A model generated the notes under the pieces. It saw only the letters and a program-made list of their open reading frames with translations, ran no database searches and was not told the DNA's origin. Shown piece after piece: positions 8,585 through 16,479 of a stretch of DNA of 64,000 nucleotides. The DNA comes from Lacinutrix himadriensis (GTDB taxonomy: Bacteria; Bacteroidota; Bacteroidia; Flavobacteriales; Flavobacteriaceae): positions 62,001 through 126,000 of the forward strand of contig NZ_LIQI01000006.1 in the NCBI RefSeq assembly GCF_001418105.1. Reading direction: 5' to 3'. The position numbers and the translations under genes are program-made. Numbering within the stretch: position 1 is the stretch's first letter; each line of letters starts with the position of its first letter.

Positions 8585-8971
8585 TTAAGCAGAACCTAAT
8601 ACTTGCTTTAAATCTGAAATTTGATTTTCCCAAAGCATTTTAGATTCTTCCACCTCATCTTCATCAGCAAAATCTGTAATCATGATAGAGACATCTTTAG
8701 TTATTTCGTCTACTTGAATTCTAATTTCAAAATAAGTAGAGCTATCTTCATCATCTAACCATTTAAATTTAATGCGTTCTCCACTCTTTTTACTTAATAA
8801 TTTAGCTTCTTCTTCTGAACCATCCCAAATAAATTTAAAAAACTCTCCACGAGAATTTACATTTTCAGCATACCATTCTGATAAACCTGAAGGCGTAGAA
8901 ATATATTGATATAGTAGTTGCGGTGAAGCATGTATAGGGAATTCTAATTCGTATTTAACTTTGTCGTCCAT
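8585..8971 (-). CDS. START-like/SRPBCC domain protein
   Basis: A 128-residue helix-grip (Bet v1/START-like) protein, recognised by YELEFPIHASPQLLYQYIST followed by GLSEWYAENVN, the strand set FKFIWDGSEEEAKLL and GERIKFKWLDDE, and the long C-terminal helix SKMLWENQISDLKQVLGSA that plugs the cavity. The family is close to AHSA1 (Hsp90 activator homologue) proteins and is ubiquitous in Flavobacteriia, with the ligand unknown. Monocistronic: its terminator abuts the next gene. Confidence 0.8.
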   Translation of the reverse strand: MDDKVKYELEFPIHASPQLLYQYISTPSGLSEWYAENVNSRGEFFKFIWDGSEEEAKLLSKKSGERIKFKWLDDEDSSTYFEIRIQVDEITKDVSIMITDFADEDEVEESKMLWENQISDLKQVLGSA

Positions 8972-9053
8972 AGAAATAATAATATTTTGTTCAATATATA
9001 CATTTAATTATAAAGTTCTAAAATAAATTTTTAAAAAATTTTATTTTGTTTGT

Positions 9054-9083
9054 TTGCGTGCTTCGAAATTGTTTATATATTTG
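9054..9083 (+). promoter_or_regulatory. Promoter of tRNA-Met
   Basis: TTG at 9054-9056, a 19-bp spacer and TATATTTG at 9076-9083 match the Bacteroidetes consensus. The tRNA 5' end follows 14 bp after the -7 box. Confidence 0.75.
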
Positions 9084-9097
9084 CAAACTCAAATTAT

Positions 9098-9171
9098 GGC
9101 GAGGTAGCTCAGTTGGTTAGAGCGTTGGATTCATAACCCAGAGGTCACGAGTTCAAATCTCGTTCTCGCTA
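9098..9171 (+). tRNA. tRNA-Met (anticodon CAT)
   Basis: A complete cloverleaf: acceptor stem GGCGAGG / TCTCGCT (with G-U at both ends), D arm GCTC...GAGC, anticodon loop TTCATAA with CAT, variable loop AGGTC, T arm ACGAG-TTCAAAT-CTCGT and discriminator A; CCA is not encoded. The anticodon stem has one A-C pair next to the loop. The G1-U72 pair argues for the elongator rather than the initiator type (initiators have an unpaired 1-72), but CAT could also be tRNA-Ile after lysidine modification. It is the integration target of the island that follows. Confidence 0.93.
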
Positions 9172-9172
9172 C
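9129..9172 (+). repeat. attL: 44-bp direct repeat in the 3' part of tRNA-Met
   Basis: This segment, from the anticodon loop to one base beyond the tRNA, is repeated without a mismatch at 32318-32361. Such a duplicated tRNA 3' end is the hallmark of site-specific integration by a tyrosine recombinase; the intact tRNA is kept at this end. Confidence 0.93.
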
Positions 9173-9193
9173 AAACGGTAAAGTTGTACCAAT

Positions 9194-9226
9194 AAACGGT
9201 TTAGTTCACTCTAAACCGTTTTTTTT
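9194..9226 (+). terminator. Terminator hairpin ending at the integrase ATG
   Basis: An 11-bp perfect stem AAACGGTTTAG / CTAAACCGTTT with loop TTCACT is followed by eight T that run directly into the integrase start codon (9227). It replaces the tRNA terminator displaced by the insertion and would also limit transcription from the tRNA promoter into the integrase. Confidence 0.85.
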
Positions 9227-9286
9227 ATGCCTAAAATAAATGAAATTATTACATTTGAACACGAAAGTGAACACGATTTTGAACAC
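9203..9286 (+). repeat. Left arm-type sites: inverted GTGAACT plus three TGAACAC at 12-bp spacing
   Basis: AGTTCAC at 9203-9209 is the inverse of GTGAACT. ACCGTTTTTTTT starts at 9215. TGAACAC occurs at 9256, 9268 and 9280, exactly 12 bp apart, inside the first codons of the integrase (where it encodes Glu-His three times). The same arrangement is found near the right end at 32167-32256, so these are proposed integrase or accessory-factor arm sites. Confidence 0.65.
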
Positions 9287-10570
9287 AATTTAGAAAACAG
9301 TTTGTCAGTAAAGAAGAAATTTTCAGACCCAAAAATCTATAATGCCAAAGGTGATTTGAGTAAACGATGGTATGTTTACTACTCCTATAGGAACCCAAAG
9401 ACAGGGAAACTAGAGCGCATGAAAAATATTTATGGTAGAGCAAACAACTTTAAAAACAAAGAAGACAGGCTTACCATTTTAACTACCTATCGTAAACGTT
9501 TATTAATTCTATTAAGAACAGGATATTGCCCATACTCTGATAATTTAGACCTTTATTACAAAAAGAAGGAAACTGTTGAAACACCCGTAACGACTACTAA
9601 AGTTGAAAAAATAGTAAAAACAGAAACGGAAACCTTCTCCAAAACTACACCAGAGGTTGACCACACACCAAAGATGACTTTAAGGGAAGCTTTTGACTTT
9701 GGATTAAAACTAAAAAAGACTTCTGTTAGTGCTATTACAATTCAGGCTTATAGTTATAAAATAAATAATTTTTTAAAATGGATGGAAGGTAACTTTCCAG
9801 ATATAAAAACCATTGATCAACTAACAAAGAAGGTTGTTTTAAACTATTTAAACGAGCTTTTAATAAATTCCAGCCCTAGAAATCGAAATAATCATAGAGT
9901 AGATTTAAGTAGTGTTATGCAGATTCTACAAGATAATGATATCATGACATCAAATATCATGAAGAAAATTCCTGTTTTAAAAACGAAACCAAATCGTAAC
10001 AAAACATATACGCTAGAAGAACAAGAAAACATTTTTCATTTCCTAGAAGAAAAAGATCCAACATTATTGCTCTTTATCAAGTTTGTATCCTACAACTTTT
10101 TAAGACCTGTGGAAGCTTGTAGACTTAAAATTAAAGACATTAACTTAAAAACCAAAACCCTACAATTTAAAGCAAAAAACAAAGCTTCTAAAACGAAGAT
10201 TATTCCAGAAATACTATTAAATGATTTACCTGATATTTCTAATATGGATAAAGACAGTTATTTGTTTACTCCAGATGGAATTGGCTTAAAATGGGATGCT
10301 ACAGATAATAACAGACGAGATCATTTCTCTAAAAGGTTTAAAAGCGTTGTTAAAGATCATTTTAATTTAGGGGAAAATTATGGACTGTATAGTTTTAGAC
10401 ATACTTTTATTACAAAGCTATACAGAGCTCTAGTAAAAGACTCCTCTCCTTTTGCTGCGAAAAGTTATTTAATGCAAATTACTGGTCACTCCACAATGAC
10501 TTCTCTTGAAAAATATCTAAGAGATATTGATGCAGAATTACCAGATGATTATTCAAAAATGCTTAAATAA
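9227..10570 (+). CDS. Tyrosine recombinase / site-specific integrase
   Basis: Catalyses integration and excision of the island at tRNA-Met. The 447 residues comprise: an N-terminal arm-binding region (KFSDPKIYNAKGDLSKRWYVYYSYRNPKTG, typical of flavobacterial island integrases), a SAM-like core-binding domain around 151-240 (TLREAFDFG...), and the catalytic domain with Arg293 (FLRPVEACRL), Lys near 316-320, Arg391-His392 (YSFRHTF), His421 (ITGHST) and nucleophile Tyr430 (LEKYL). The first His of the usual HxxR is Tyr388. The start is directly after a terminator T-run. The downstream gene begins 2 bp after its stop. Confidence 0.93.
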   Translation: MPKINEIITFEHESEHDFEHNLENSLSVKKKFSDPKIYNAKGDLSKRWYVYYSYRNPKTGKLERMKNIYGRANNFKNKEDRLTILTTYRKRLLILLRTGYCPYSDNLDLYYKKKETVETPVTTTKVEKIVKTETETFSKTTPEVDHTPKMTLREAFDFGLKLKKTSVSAITIQAYSYKINNFLKWMEGNFPDIKTIDQLTKKVVLNYLNELLINSSPRNRNNHRVDLSSVMQILQDNDIMTSNIMKKIPVLKTKPNRNKTYTLEEQENIFHFLEEKDPTLLLFIKFVSYNFLRPVEACRLKIKDINLKTKTLQFKAKNKASKTKIIPEILLNDLPDISNMDKDSYLFTPDGIGLKWDATDNNRRDHFSKRFKSVVKDHFNLGENYGLYSFRHTFITKLYRALVKDSSPFAAKSYLMQITGHSTMTSLEKYLRDIDAELPDDYSKMLK

Positions 10571-10572
10571 TT

Positions 10573-11259
10573 ATGAGCTTAGAAAAAACATATACCTTAT
10601 TAAAAGATAATCTCTATCAACCTTTTATCTTATATATACCTGAAATAATTATTCCTAAAAATTTAATTTCTGGTTTTTCAAAGGAATTCAAAACACTCTT
10701 TTTTAATAAAGTTATTGTTATTGAAAAGAATGGAAATGCATTTGAATTAAACGACAAACCTAATACTATAGATTTATATAGTAAAGAATCTATTTTAGAA
10801 AGTAATTTATTAATACTACTGGATCAAAAAGGAAAACTAGCAGCGTTTCAGTTTAATATTTTATTTGACAAATACAAAATGTTACTAAATACGTATTGTC
10901 ATATTATCAATTCGATAGCGCCTCATTTAGTTTTTAATATTAAGGATGAAAATATATTGACTGTTTTCAAGCTACAGCAACACAATTTCAATACACATCA
11001 AAAAACAATAAATGAAACTTTTAATGACGAAGCAATAACTGCTTATAGTAATGATGAAGAAATTATTGATTACATAAAAAGAGAAATTGCACCATTAAAG
11101 AGTTTACATAAAAACGATACAAAAGATTTAAAGCTAGAGACTACAAGAACTCCTATTCCAAAAAAGAAACCAAAAAAACCTAAATTAATTACGGATGAAG
11201 AAGCAGATGCCTTTTTACTAAAAACCGTTTTTAATATAGATTTAGAAGCGGGTAATTAA
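10573..11259 (+). CDS. Hypothetical integrase-linked protein
   Basis: A 228-residue protein I do not recognise. It has no signal peptide or membrane segment. The N-terminal 150 residues are mixed alpha/beta, with a strand-rich start (QPFILYIPEIIIPKNLISGF); then comes a helical acidic part and a basic Pro/Lys stretch (PIPKKKPKKPKLITDEEADAF) and a conserved-looking tail ADAFLLKTVFNIDLEAGN. Being 2 bp after the integrase it is almost certainly co-transcribed, so a role in recombination control is possible. The end of the gene overlaps the stop of the convergent SRAP gene by 3-4 bases. A decayed copy of its last ~45 bp lies at 16480-16526. Confidence 0.6.
   Translation: MSLEKTYTLLKDNLYQPFILYIPEIIIPKNLISGFSKEFKTLFFNKVIVIEKNGNAFELNDKPNTIDLYSKESILESNLLILLDQKGKLAAFQFNILFDKYKMLLNTYCHIINSIAPHLVFNIKDENILTVFKLQQHNFNTHQKTINETFNDEAITAYSNDEEIIDYIKREIAPLKSLHKNDTKDLKLETTRTPIPKKKPKKPKLITDEEADAFLLKTVFNIDLEAGN
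11196..11241 (+). repeat. Left copy of 46-bp repeat flanking the damage-tolerance cassette
   Basis: This 3' part of the integrase-linked gene matches 16480-16526 with four substitutions and one inserted T. The two copies, in the same orientation, bracket the SRAP-DnaE-DinB-XRE cassette. Confidence 0.75.
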
Positions 11260-11996
11260 AATAATGTTTCATTCAATTCTGGAAAATCCACTTTTTGAAT
11301 AATAGTATTAATATTACTATCTGCTTTAGGACTAAATAATTCCTTACTAACCGTATAAGTTTGTAAACTAGATTCTGAAAAATCTTGAAGTATTAAATCC
11401 TTAATATCCTTTTCATTTAAATCTGGAGATAACCAATTAGCATATTTACTTTCATTTAAAATTACTGGTTGCCTTTTTTTAACGTTATGTATTTTAGCAA
11501 ATAAAGGAGAAGCTTCTTTAGTTAATATTGTAAATGTAATATAGGTATCAATTACAGAATACAATCCTGCTAATGCTAATGGGTGTTTTTCTGCGTGCTG
11601 AATAAAATATGGATATTTCTTTTTGTTATGTTCATGAGGCTCAAAAAAACCAGTTACAGGAATTATACAACGTTTCTCCATTACCGATTCCTTATAAAGA
11701 AAATGGTCAAATATTTTTTCTGATCTTGCATTTAATCCTCCTCCATATTTAACTGCTTCTTTGTAATATGCTTTTATCTGATCTGAAGGTTTATACGAAG
11801 GAACAATCCCCCAAACACCAGGAGCAATTACTTCTGCCTTCTCTTGCGGAATTACTAACATATTCGGGTGTGCAAAACCATTTAAATGGTAATTTGGTTT
11901 ATCAAAAACAGGACGTAGATTATCGTTACTAATTTTTACTTTAAAATGAGTTTCAAGTTTTTTTGTTTTTTGAGTTGTACTAGTATGAAAACACAT
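11256..11996 (-). CDS. SOS response-associated peptidase family protein (SRAP/YedK/HMCES)
   Basis: SRAP proteins bind single-stranded DNA and form a covalent thiazolidine crosslink with abasic sites through Cys2 after removal of Met1, shielding them from error-prone processing. All key residues are visible: Cys2 (MCFHT), Asn89 in the NARSE motif, Glu119 (GFFEPH) and His170 (AKIHNVKKRQPVIL), plus the WGIVPSY motif. The 246 residues are full length. It lies 34 bp downstream of the DnaE-like gene in the same direction, so it is the third gene of the dinB-dnaE-SRAP operon. The association fits lesion bypass by the two polymerases. Confidence 0.93.
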   Translation of the reverse strand: MCFHTSTTQKTKKLETHFKVKISNDNLRPVFDKPNYHLNGFAHPNMLVIPQEKAEVIAPGVWGIVPSYKPSDQIKAYYKEAVKYGGGLNARSEKIFDHFLYKESVMEKRCIIPVTGFFEPHEHNKKKYPYFIQHAEKHPLALAGLYSVIDTYITFTILTKEASPLFAKIHNVKKRQPVILNESKYANWLSPDLNEKDIKDLILQDFSESSLQTYTVSKELFSPKADSNINTIIQKVDFPELNETLF

Positions 11997-12030
11997 TGTC
12001 TATAATTTTAATGAAAGTTATAAAATAAAA

Positions 12031-14988
12031 TTAACTTTCTCGTGGATCTGATTTTAATGCTAATTTTCTTGACCATCTTATATCTAAACTACAGAAATCG
12101 AAAGACGCTGTTACTTTCCCGAAACAAGCATAAACCCCTAACCCATGTATTGGATATCTCTCTACAACTTTTGTAAAATGTACGGTATCAAAATAATTAC
12201 CTTCTCTATCTGTAAACGTGCAAAAACGTATTATCTTTCCGTTCGACGCTCTATGAAACCTTGTATTCACCAATACACCGTATAGTAAAACCGTTTTATT
12301 AATGTTTTGACTTAAGTCTTTAACTAAAACACTTTCATTTAATGGCTCATCTATTAAATCAAAATAATCACACAACGGAAACCCCAACAACTCCATTTGA
12401 TCATAAGCTTCTTCGACAAAAGAGGTATTAATCGTTGGTAAATTAAACCGTTTATGTTCCGTTTTAAACAGTTTTGCTTGTGTTGTTTTAGCTTTAGAAA
12501 CATTCAATTTAAAAATTGCTTGCCATAGTAATACAATCTTTGATAGGTTTGTAAATCTAAAAGCATCTATCCGAATCAAAATAGTTAACTGTTCTATGCT
12601 AATAGTTACTCTATCAATAAAATCATCTAAAGATTTATACTTTCCATAGAGCTGTCTTTCCGATAGAATTCTTTTAATAACTAAAACTTCTAAACTTTTT
12701 AAATATCCAAAACCTAAATAAATAGTTTTGCCCTCTATCGTTGTTGGGTGGTCACTTGTATTTACACAAGGCGGATTTATAATACCTCCACACATTTTAG
12801 TTTCATGTATATAATGTTCTGCACTATAAAACCCTCCTCCATTATTTAAAACAGCGACCATAAACTCTAAAGGAAAATAACATTTTAGATACATGCTTTG
12901 ATAACTTTCTACAGCATACGAAGCGGAATGCCCTTTTGCAAAAGCATAGCCTGCAAAACTTTTAATTTGATTCCATACTTCAAACGTCAATTCATCTTTA
13001 TATCCTTTAGCTTTACAATTAGAAATAAATTTTTCTTCGACTGCAACAAACTCTTCTTTGGATCTATACTTTCCACTCATCCCCCTTCTTAATACATCTG
13101 CTTCCCCTAAAGTTAATCCTGCAAATTGATTTGCTACTTTTAAAACATCTTCCTGATACACCATAATCCCATACGTTTCTGGCATAATTTTAAGCAACAT
13201 TGGATTAGCTTCTTTACGTTTTTCTGGATTGCGTTGTCTAACAATAAATTCCTGTTTCATTCCTGATCCTGAAACTCCTGGTCTAATTATCGAACTTGCT
13301 GCCACCAAACCCAAATAATCTTGTGTTTGTAATTTTTGCATTAATCCACGCATTGCAGGAGACTCTACATAATAAGCACCAATTGCTTTACCGTTTTTCA
13401 GCAGATTATTAATATTAGGATCTCTTTTAAAACGTTCTACTTGTGTAATATCTATTGGCGGTAATTCTGGTCGGTTATGTTTAATAATATCTATAGCTTC
13501 TTTAATTTTTGCCAAACCTCGCTGTCCTAAAATATCAAACTTAAAAACACCAACGTCTTCAGCAATTATCATATCAAACTGCACGGTTGGGAAACCTTTT
13601 GGAGGCATATCTGTAGCGGAATAATAATGTATTGGTTTATCTAGTATTAGTATACCACAAGAATGCACACTTACATAATTTGGAAAACCTCTTATTAATT
13701 CTCCATATTTCAAAACCACAGCGGATATTTCATCCAATTTTTCATTAGAAAAACGACCTCTACTCAATTTATCAATCTCTTCTTTTGGCAAACCAAATAC
13801 CTTACCTAATTCCCTAACAACTGCTTTATATTTAAACGTGTTATAGGCTGCTAACAATGCAACGTTTTTAAACCGTTTAAAAATGTAATTAGTAATATCC
13901 TCTCGATCTTTCCAAGAAAAATCAATATCAAAATCTGGAGGAGATGCTCTAAACGGATTAATAAACCGTTCGAAATACAAATCTAGTTCTATTGGATCAA
14001 CATCTGTAATTCCTATTATATACGCTACAATACTATTGGCTCCACTTCCTCTTCCAACATGTATATAACCCATGCTTTTTGAATAAGAAATAATATCATA
14101 ATTGATTAAAAAGTAAGAAACAAAATCTAACTGTTTAATTGTTTTTAATTCCGTTTTTAACCGTTTATTTACCTTCTCGCTTGGATCTGAATACCGTTTA
14201 TGTAGCTTCTCTTGACATAAGGTTTCTAATCGTTTATAATCTTCTTCTTTAGAATCTAAATAGACACTTTGGTTTTGCGGTTTTCTATCTTTTCCAAAAT
14301 TGAAATAAACCGTACAAGCATCTAATATCTTTTTCGTGTTTTCAATAATAAACGGATAATCGATAAATGCTTTTTGAAGTTTATCTATAGAAATCATCTG
14401 GTCTGTTTCCCGACATTCTTCCGTTTTTTGAAGTTTACTTAACAAGGTATTATTATCTATAGCTCTTAATAATCTATGTGCATTAAAATCCCGTTTATTT
14501 CTCGTTGTAACACGTTGTTGTATGACTAATTTATCTTTATACTCTTTATAAATGGAAAAAGGAAGCTTTCTAATTTCTTCTACAGAGATACCAATACGTT
14601 CATTTTCGTTAAATACCGTTTTTTCTTGTTGCAAAACCTGTTCAAAAGGATAGATAACAAAAACGTTAATAAACGGTGGAGCAACGGCAGGAATGCTAAT
14701 TTTGCTATGTAAATGATGAGATAAAAACGAGTTTAACTCTTGAAAACCGTCATTGTTTTTTGCTAAACCTACAAATTGTTGTTTTGCTCCATTTCTAAAA
14801 TCAATTCCTACAACTGGCTTAATATTATACTGTTTTGCTTTTTGAATAAAATTTAAACACGCAGAAGTATTATTAATATCTGTTAATGCAAGTGAACAGA
14901 TACCGTTTTCTTGTGCTAATTCTAATAAATCAACTTCAGAAAATGTTCCAAAACGCAAGGAAAAATATGTGTGACAATTTAAATACAT
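12031..14988 (-). CDS. DnaE-family DNA polymerase III alpha subunit, short (ImuC/DnaE2-like)
   Basis: A C-family polymerase of 985 residues, much shorter than the replicative DnaE (usually over 1,100, often ~1,450 in Bacteroidetes). Domains: N-terminal PHP (1-~210), in which the usual L-H-x-H start reads LNCH, so one metal ligand is Asn; palm with GRGSGANS (~313) and catalytic PDFDIDF (351-357); third Asp in FKFDILGQRGL; HhH-rich fingers; the DnaE2-like line QMELLGFPLCDYF; and a C-terminal OB fold. The start codon shares one base with the dinB stop, so the pair is translationally coupled. By analogy with DnaE2/ImuC it probably extends from lesions made or bypassed by the Y-family enzyme. Confidence 0.88.
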   Translation of the reverse strand: MYLNCHTYFSLRFGTFSEVDLLELAQENGICSLALTDINNTSACLNFIQKAKQYNIKPVVGIDFRNGAKQQFVGLAKNNDGFQELNSFLSHHLHSKISIPAVAPPFINVFVIYPFEQVLQQEKTVFNENERIGISVEEIRKLPFSIYKEYKDKLVIQQRVTTRNKRDFNAHRLLRAIDNNTLLSKLQKTEECRETDQMISIDKLQKAFIDYPFIIENTKKILDACTVYFNFGKDRKPQNQSVYLDSKEEDYKRLETLCQEKLHKRYSDPSEKVNKRLKTELKTIKQLDFVSYFLINYDIISYSKSMGYIHVGRGSGANSIVAYIIGITDVDPIELDLYFERFINPFRASPPDFDIDFSWKDREDITNYIFKRFKNVALLAAYNTFKYKAVVRELGKVFGLPKEEIDKLSRGRFSNEKLDEISAVVLKYGELIRGFPNYVSVHSCGILILDKPIHYYSATDMPPKGFPTVQFDMIIAEDVGVFKFDILGQRGLAKIKEAIDIIKHNRPELPPIDITQVERFKRDPNINNLLKNGKAIGAYYVESPAMRGLMQKLQTQDYLGLVAASSIIRPGVSGSGMKQEFIVRQRNPEKRKEANPMLLKIMPETYGIMVYQEDVLKVANQFAGLTLGEADVLRRGMSGKYRSKEEFVAVEEKFISNCKAKGYKDELTFEVWNQIKSFAGYAFAKGHSASYAVESYQSMYLKCYFPLEFMVAVLNNGGGFYSAEHYIHETKMCGGIINPPCVNTSDHPTTIEGKTIYLGFGYLKSLEVLVIKRILSERQLYGKYKSLDDFIDRVTISIEQLTILIRIDAFRFTNLSKIVLLWQAIFKLNVSKAKTTQAKLFKTEHKRFNLPTINTSFVEEAYDQMELLGFPLCDYFDLIDEPLNESVLVKDLSQNINKTVLLYGVLVNTRFHRASNGKIIRFCTFTDREGNYFDTVHFTKVVERYPIHGLGVYACFGKVTASFDFCSLDIRWSRKLALKSDPRES

Positions 14989-16201
14989 TATTGTTTTCTA
15001 TGTGCCAAAATAACTGGAGGTTCTCCATTAAACGGATTATTAAAACGACCTATCGTTTTTGCCCCAATAGATCCTGCTTTTTGTATACTTAATTCCCCAT
15101 ACTTATCTCTTATGGTATCCATCGCATTATACAAACTCAACATTTCTTCGGTATCATCAAAAAGATTAATTTGATAATTTCCACTAACAATATGTGTAAA
15201 CTTTACCCCAACCAATCTTATCAATAAACGTCTTTGATATAATCTATCAAAAAGCTCTAAAATCTTGGGAATTATTACATGATCTGCACTTGTATATGGT
15301 ATTTTATGTTGTTTTGTATAAGTATTAAAATCGGAATAACGAATCTTTACGCTAATACAAGCAGTTAGTTTTTCACCTTTTCGTAATTGATATGCTAAGT
15401 TTTCAGCCATTGCAAAAACTGTAGTTCTTAACTTTTCTACATCAATAGTATCTTTTGTAAATGTTCGTTCTGTAGAAATAGATTTTCGTTCATGAAATGG
15501 TATTAATGGCGGATTATCTGTTCCGTTGGCTCGTTTCCATATAGTTCTTCCGTTAACACCTAAAGCACTAACTAACATTTCCACTGGCATTTGTTGTACT
15601 ACACTAACTTTATCAATACCTAAGTTTCTTAATATTTGATATGTTTTTGTACCAACTGATGGTATTTTCCTAATAGAAAAGGAGCTAAAAAAGATTTTTC
15701 AAAACCATGATCTATACGTAGTTGATTATTCGGTTTGGCTTCTCCTGTAGCAACTTTGGAAACAATTTTATTTGCCGATAATCCAAAAGAAATTGGCAAA
15801 CCTGTTTCTCTAATTATAGTTTCTCTTAATTCTGATGCATATTTATAGCTTCCAAAAAACTTATCCATTCCACTTAAATCTGCATAAAACTCATCGATAC
15901 TTGCCTTTTCAAAAATGGGTACTTTCTCTTTAATAATTTCGGTAACTAAATGTGACTGTTTTGTATAAATAGAAGAATTTCCACGAATTACAACTGCTTC
16001 AGGACACAGACGTCTTGCAACCTTCATTGCCATACCAGAATGCACTCCAAAACGTCTAGTCTCGTAGCTACAAGCTGCAACTACGCCTCTATCTCCTGTA
16101 CCTCCAACCAATAACGGTCGTTTTTGTAAACGACTATCTATCAGTCGTTCACAAGACACAAAAAAAGTATCTAAATCCAGATGTAAGATGTTTTTCTTCA
16201 T
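14988..16201 (-). pseudogene. dinB: Y-family DNA polymerase IV-like, interrupted by one frameshift
   Basis: Translesion polymerase. The N-terminal part (16201-15629) has the catalytic start LHLDLDTFFVSCE, VVAACSYETRRFGV and the SIDEFYADLSG motif with the second acidic pair. The C-terminal part (open to 14988; first ATG at 15590) has the little-finger domain and a clamp-binding motif QINLFDD near its residues 140-146. They are joined by a region that reads APFSIRKIPSVGTKTYQIL if one A is added to the A4 run at 15677-15680, giving a normal 404-residue protein. So a single 1-bp deletion (or sequencing error, or slippage switch) breaks the gene at the palm/thumb boundary. It is the first gene of the dinB-dnaE-SRAP operon. 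Confidence 0.85.
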
Positions 16202-16251
16202 GCTACAAATCTAGCTACATTTACAAGCAATTATTGCTTATATTTGTAGCA
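16201..16251. promoter_or_regulatory. Symmetric operator/promoter between dinB and the XRE gene
   Basis: Perfect 10-bp inverted repeat TGCTACAAAT (16201-16210) / ATTTGTAGCA (16242-16251) plus a central AAGCAAT-T-ATTGCTT. Each outer arm overlaps a -7 box: TATATTTG (16239-16246) for the XRE gene and TAGATTTG (minus, 16213-16206) for dinB. Start codons follow 7 and 4 bases later, so both mRNAs should be leaderless or nearly so. Confidence 0.7.
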
Positions 16252-16253
16252 TT

Positions 16254-16466
16254 ATGAAATTTATATCAAAAAACATTCGCCATTTAAGACGCTTAAAAGG
16301 AGTTACCCAAGAAGTACTTGCTGAAGATTTACAGGTAACCAGATCGCGTATAAGTTCTTACGAAGAAGGTCGTTCTGCGCCAACTATTGAAATGCTCATT
16401 CAATTATCTGATTATTTTAAACTACCCATAGATATTTTACTAAGAAATGATTTAACGAAACAATAA
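16254..16466 (+). CDS. Small XRE/HTH_3 transcriptional regulator
   Basis: A 70-residue protein that is essentially one Cro/C1-type helix-turn-helix: IRHLRRLKGVTQEVLAEDLQ then VTRSRISSYEEGRSAPTIEML, ending with the usual LSDYFKLPIDILL. It is divergent from the dinB-dnaE-SRAP operon with a 52-bp shared promoter region whose inverted repeat covers both promoters, so it very probably autoregulates and controls the polymerase operon. It has no LexA-type peptidase domain, so how DNA damage would relieve it is not visible. Confidence 0.9.
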   Translation: MKFISKNIRHLRRLKGVTQEVLAEDLQVTRSRISSYEEGRSAPTIEMLIQLSDYFKLPIDILLRNDLTKQ

Positions 16467-16479
16467 CTACTTATTGTAA

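Noticed and set aside
9098-9171. Initiator tRNA-fMet
   Set aside because: Position 1-72 is a G-U pair instead of the unpaired C-A type of initiators, and the three G-C pairs of the initiator anticodon stem are missing.
16199-16256. LexA/SOS box controlling dinB
   Set aside because: No LexA gene is present in the window and the inverted repeat TGCTACAAAT does not match an SOS box I know; the adjacent XRE protein is the simpler candidate.
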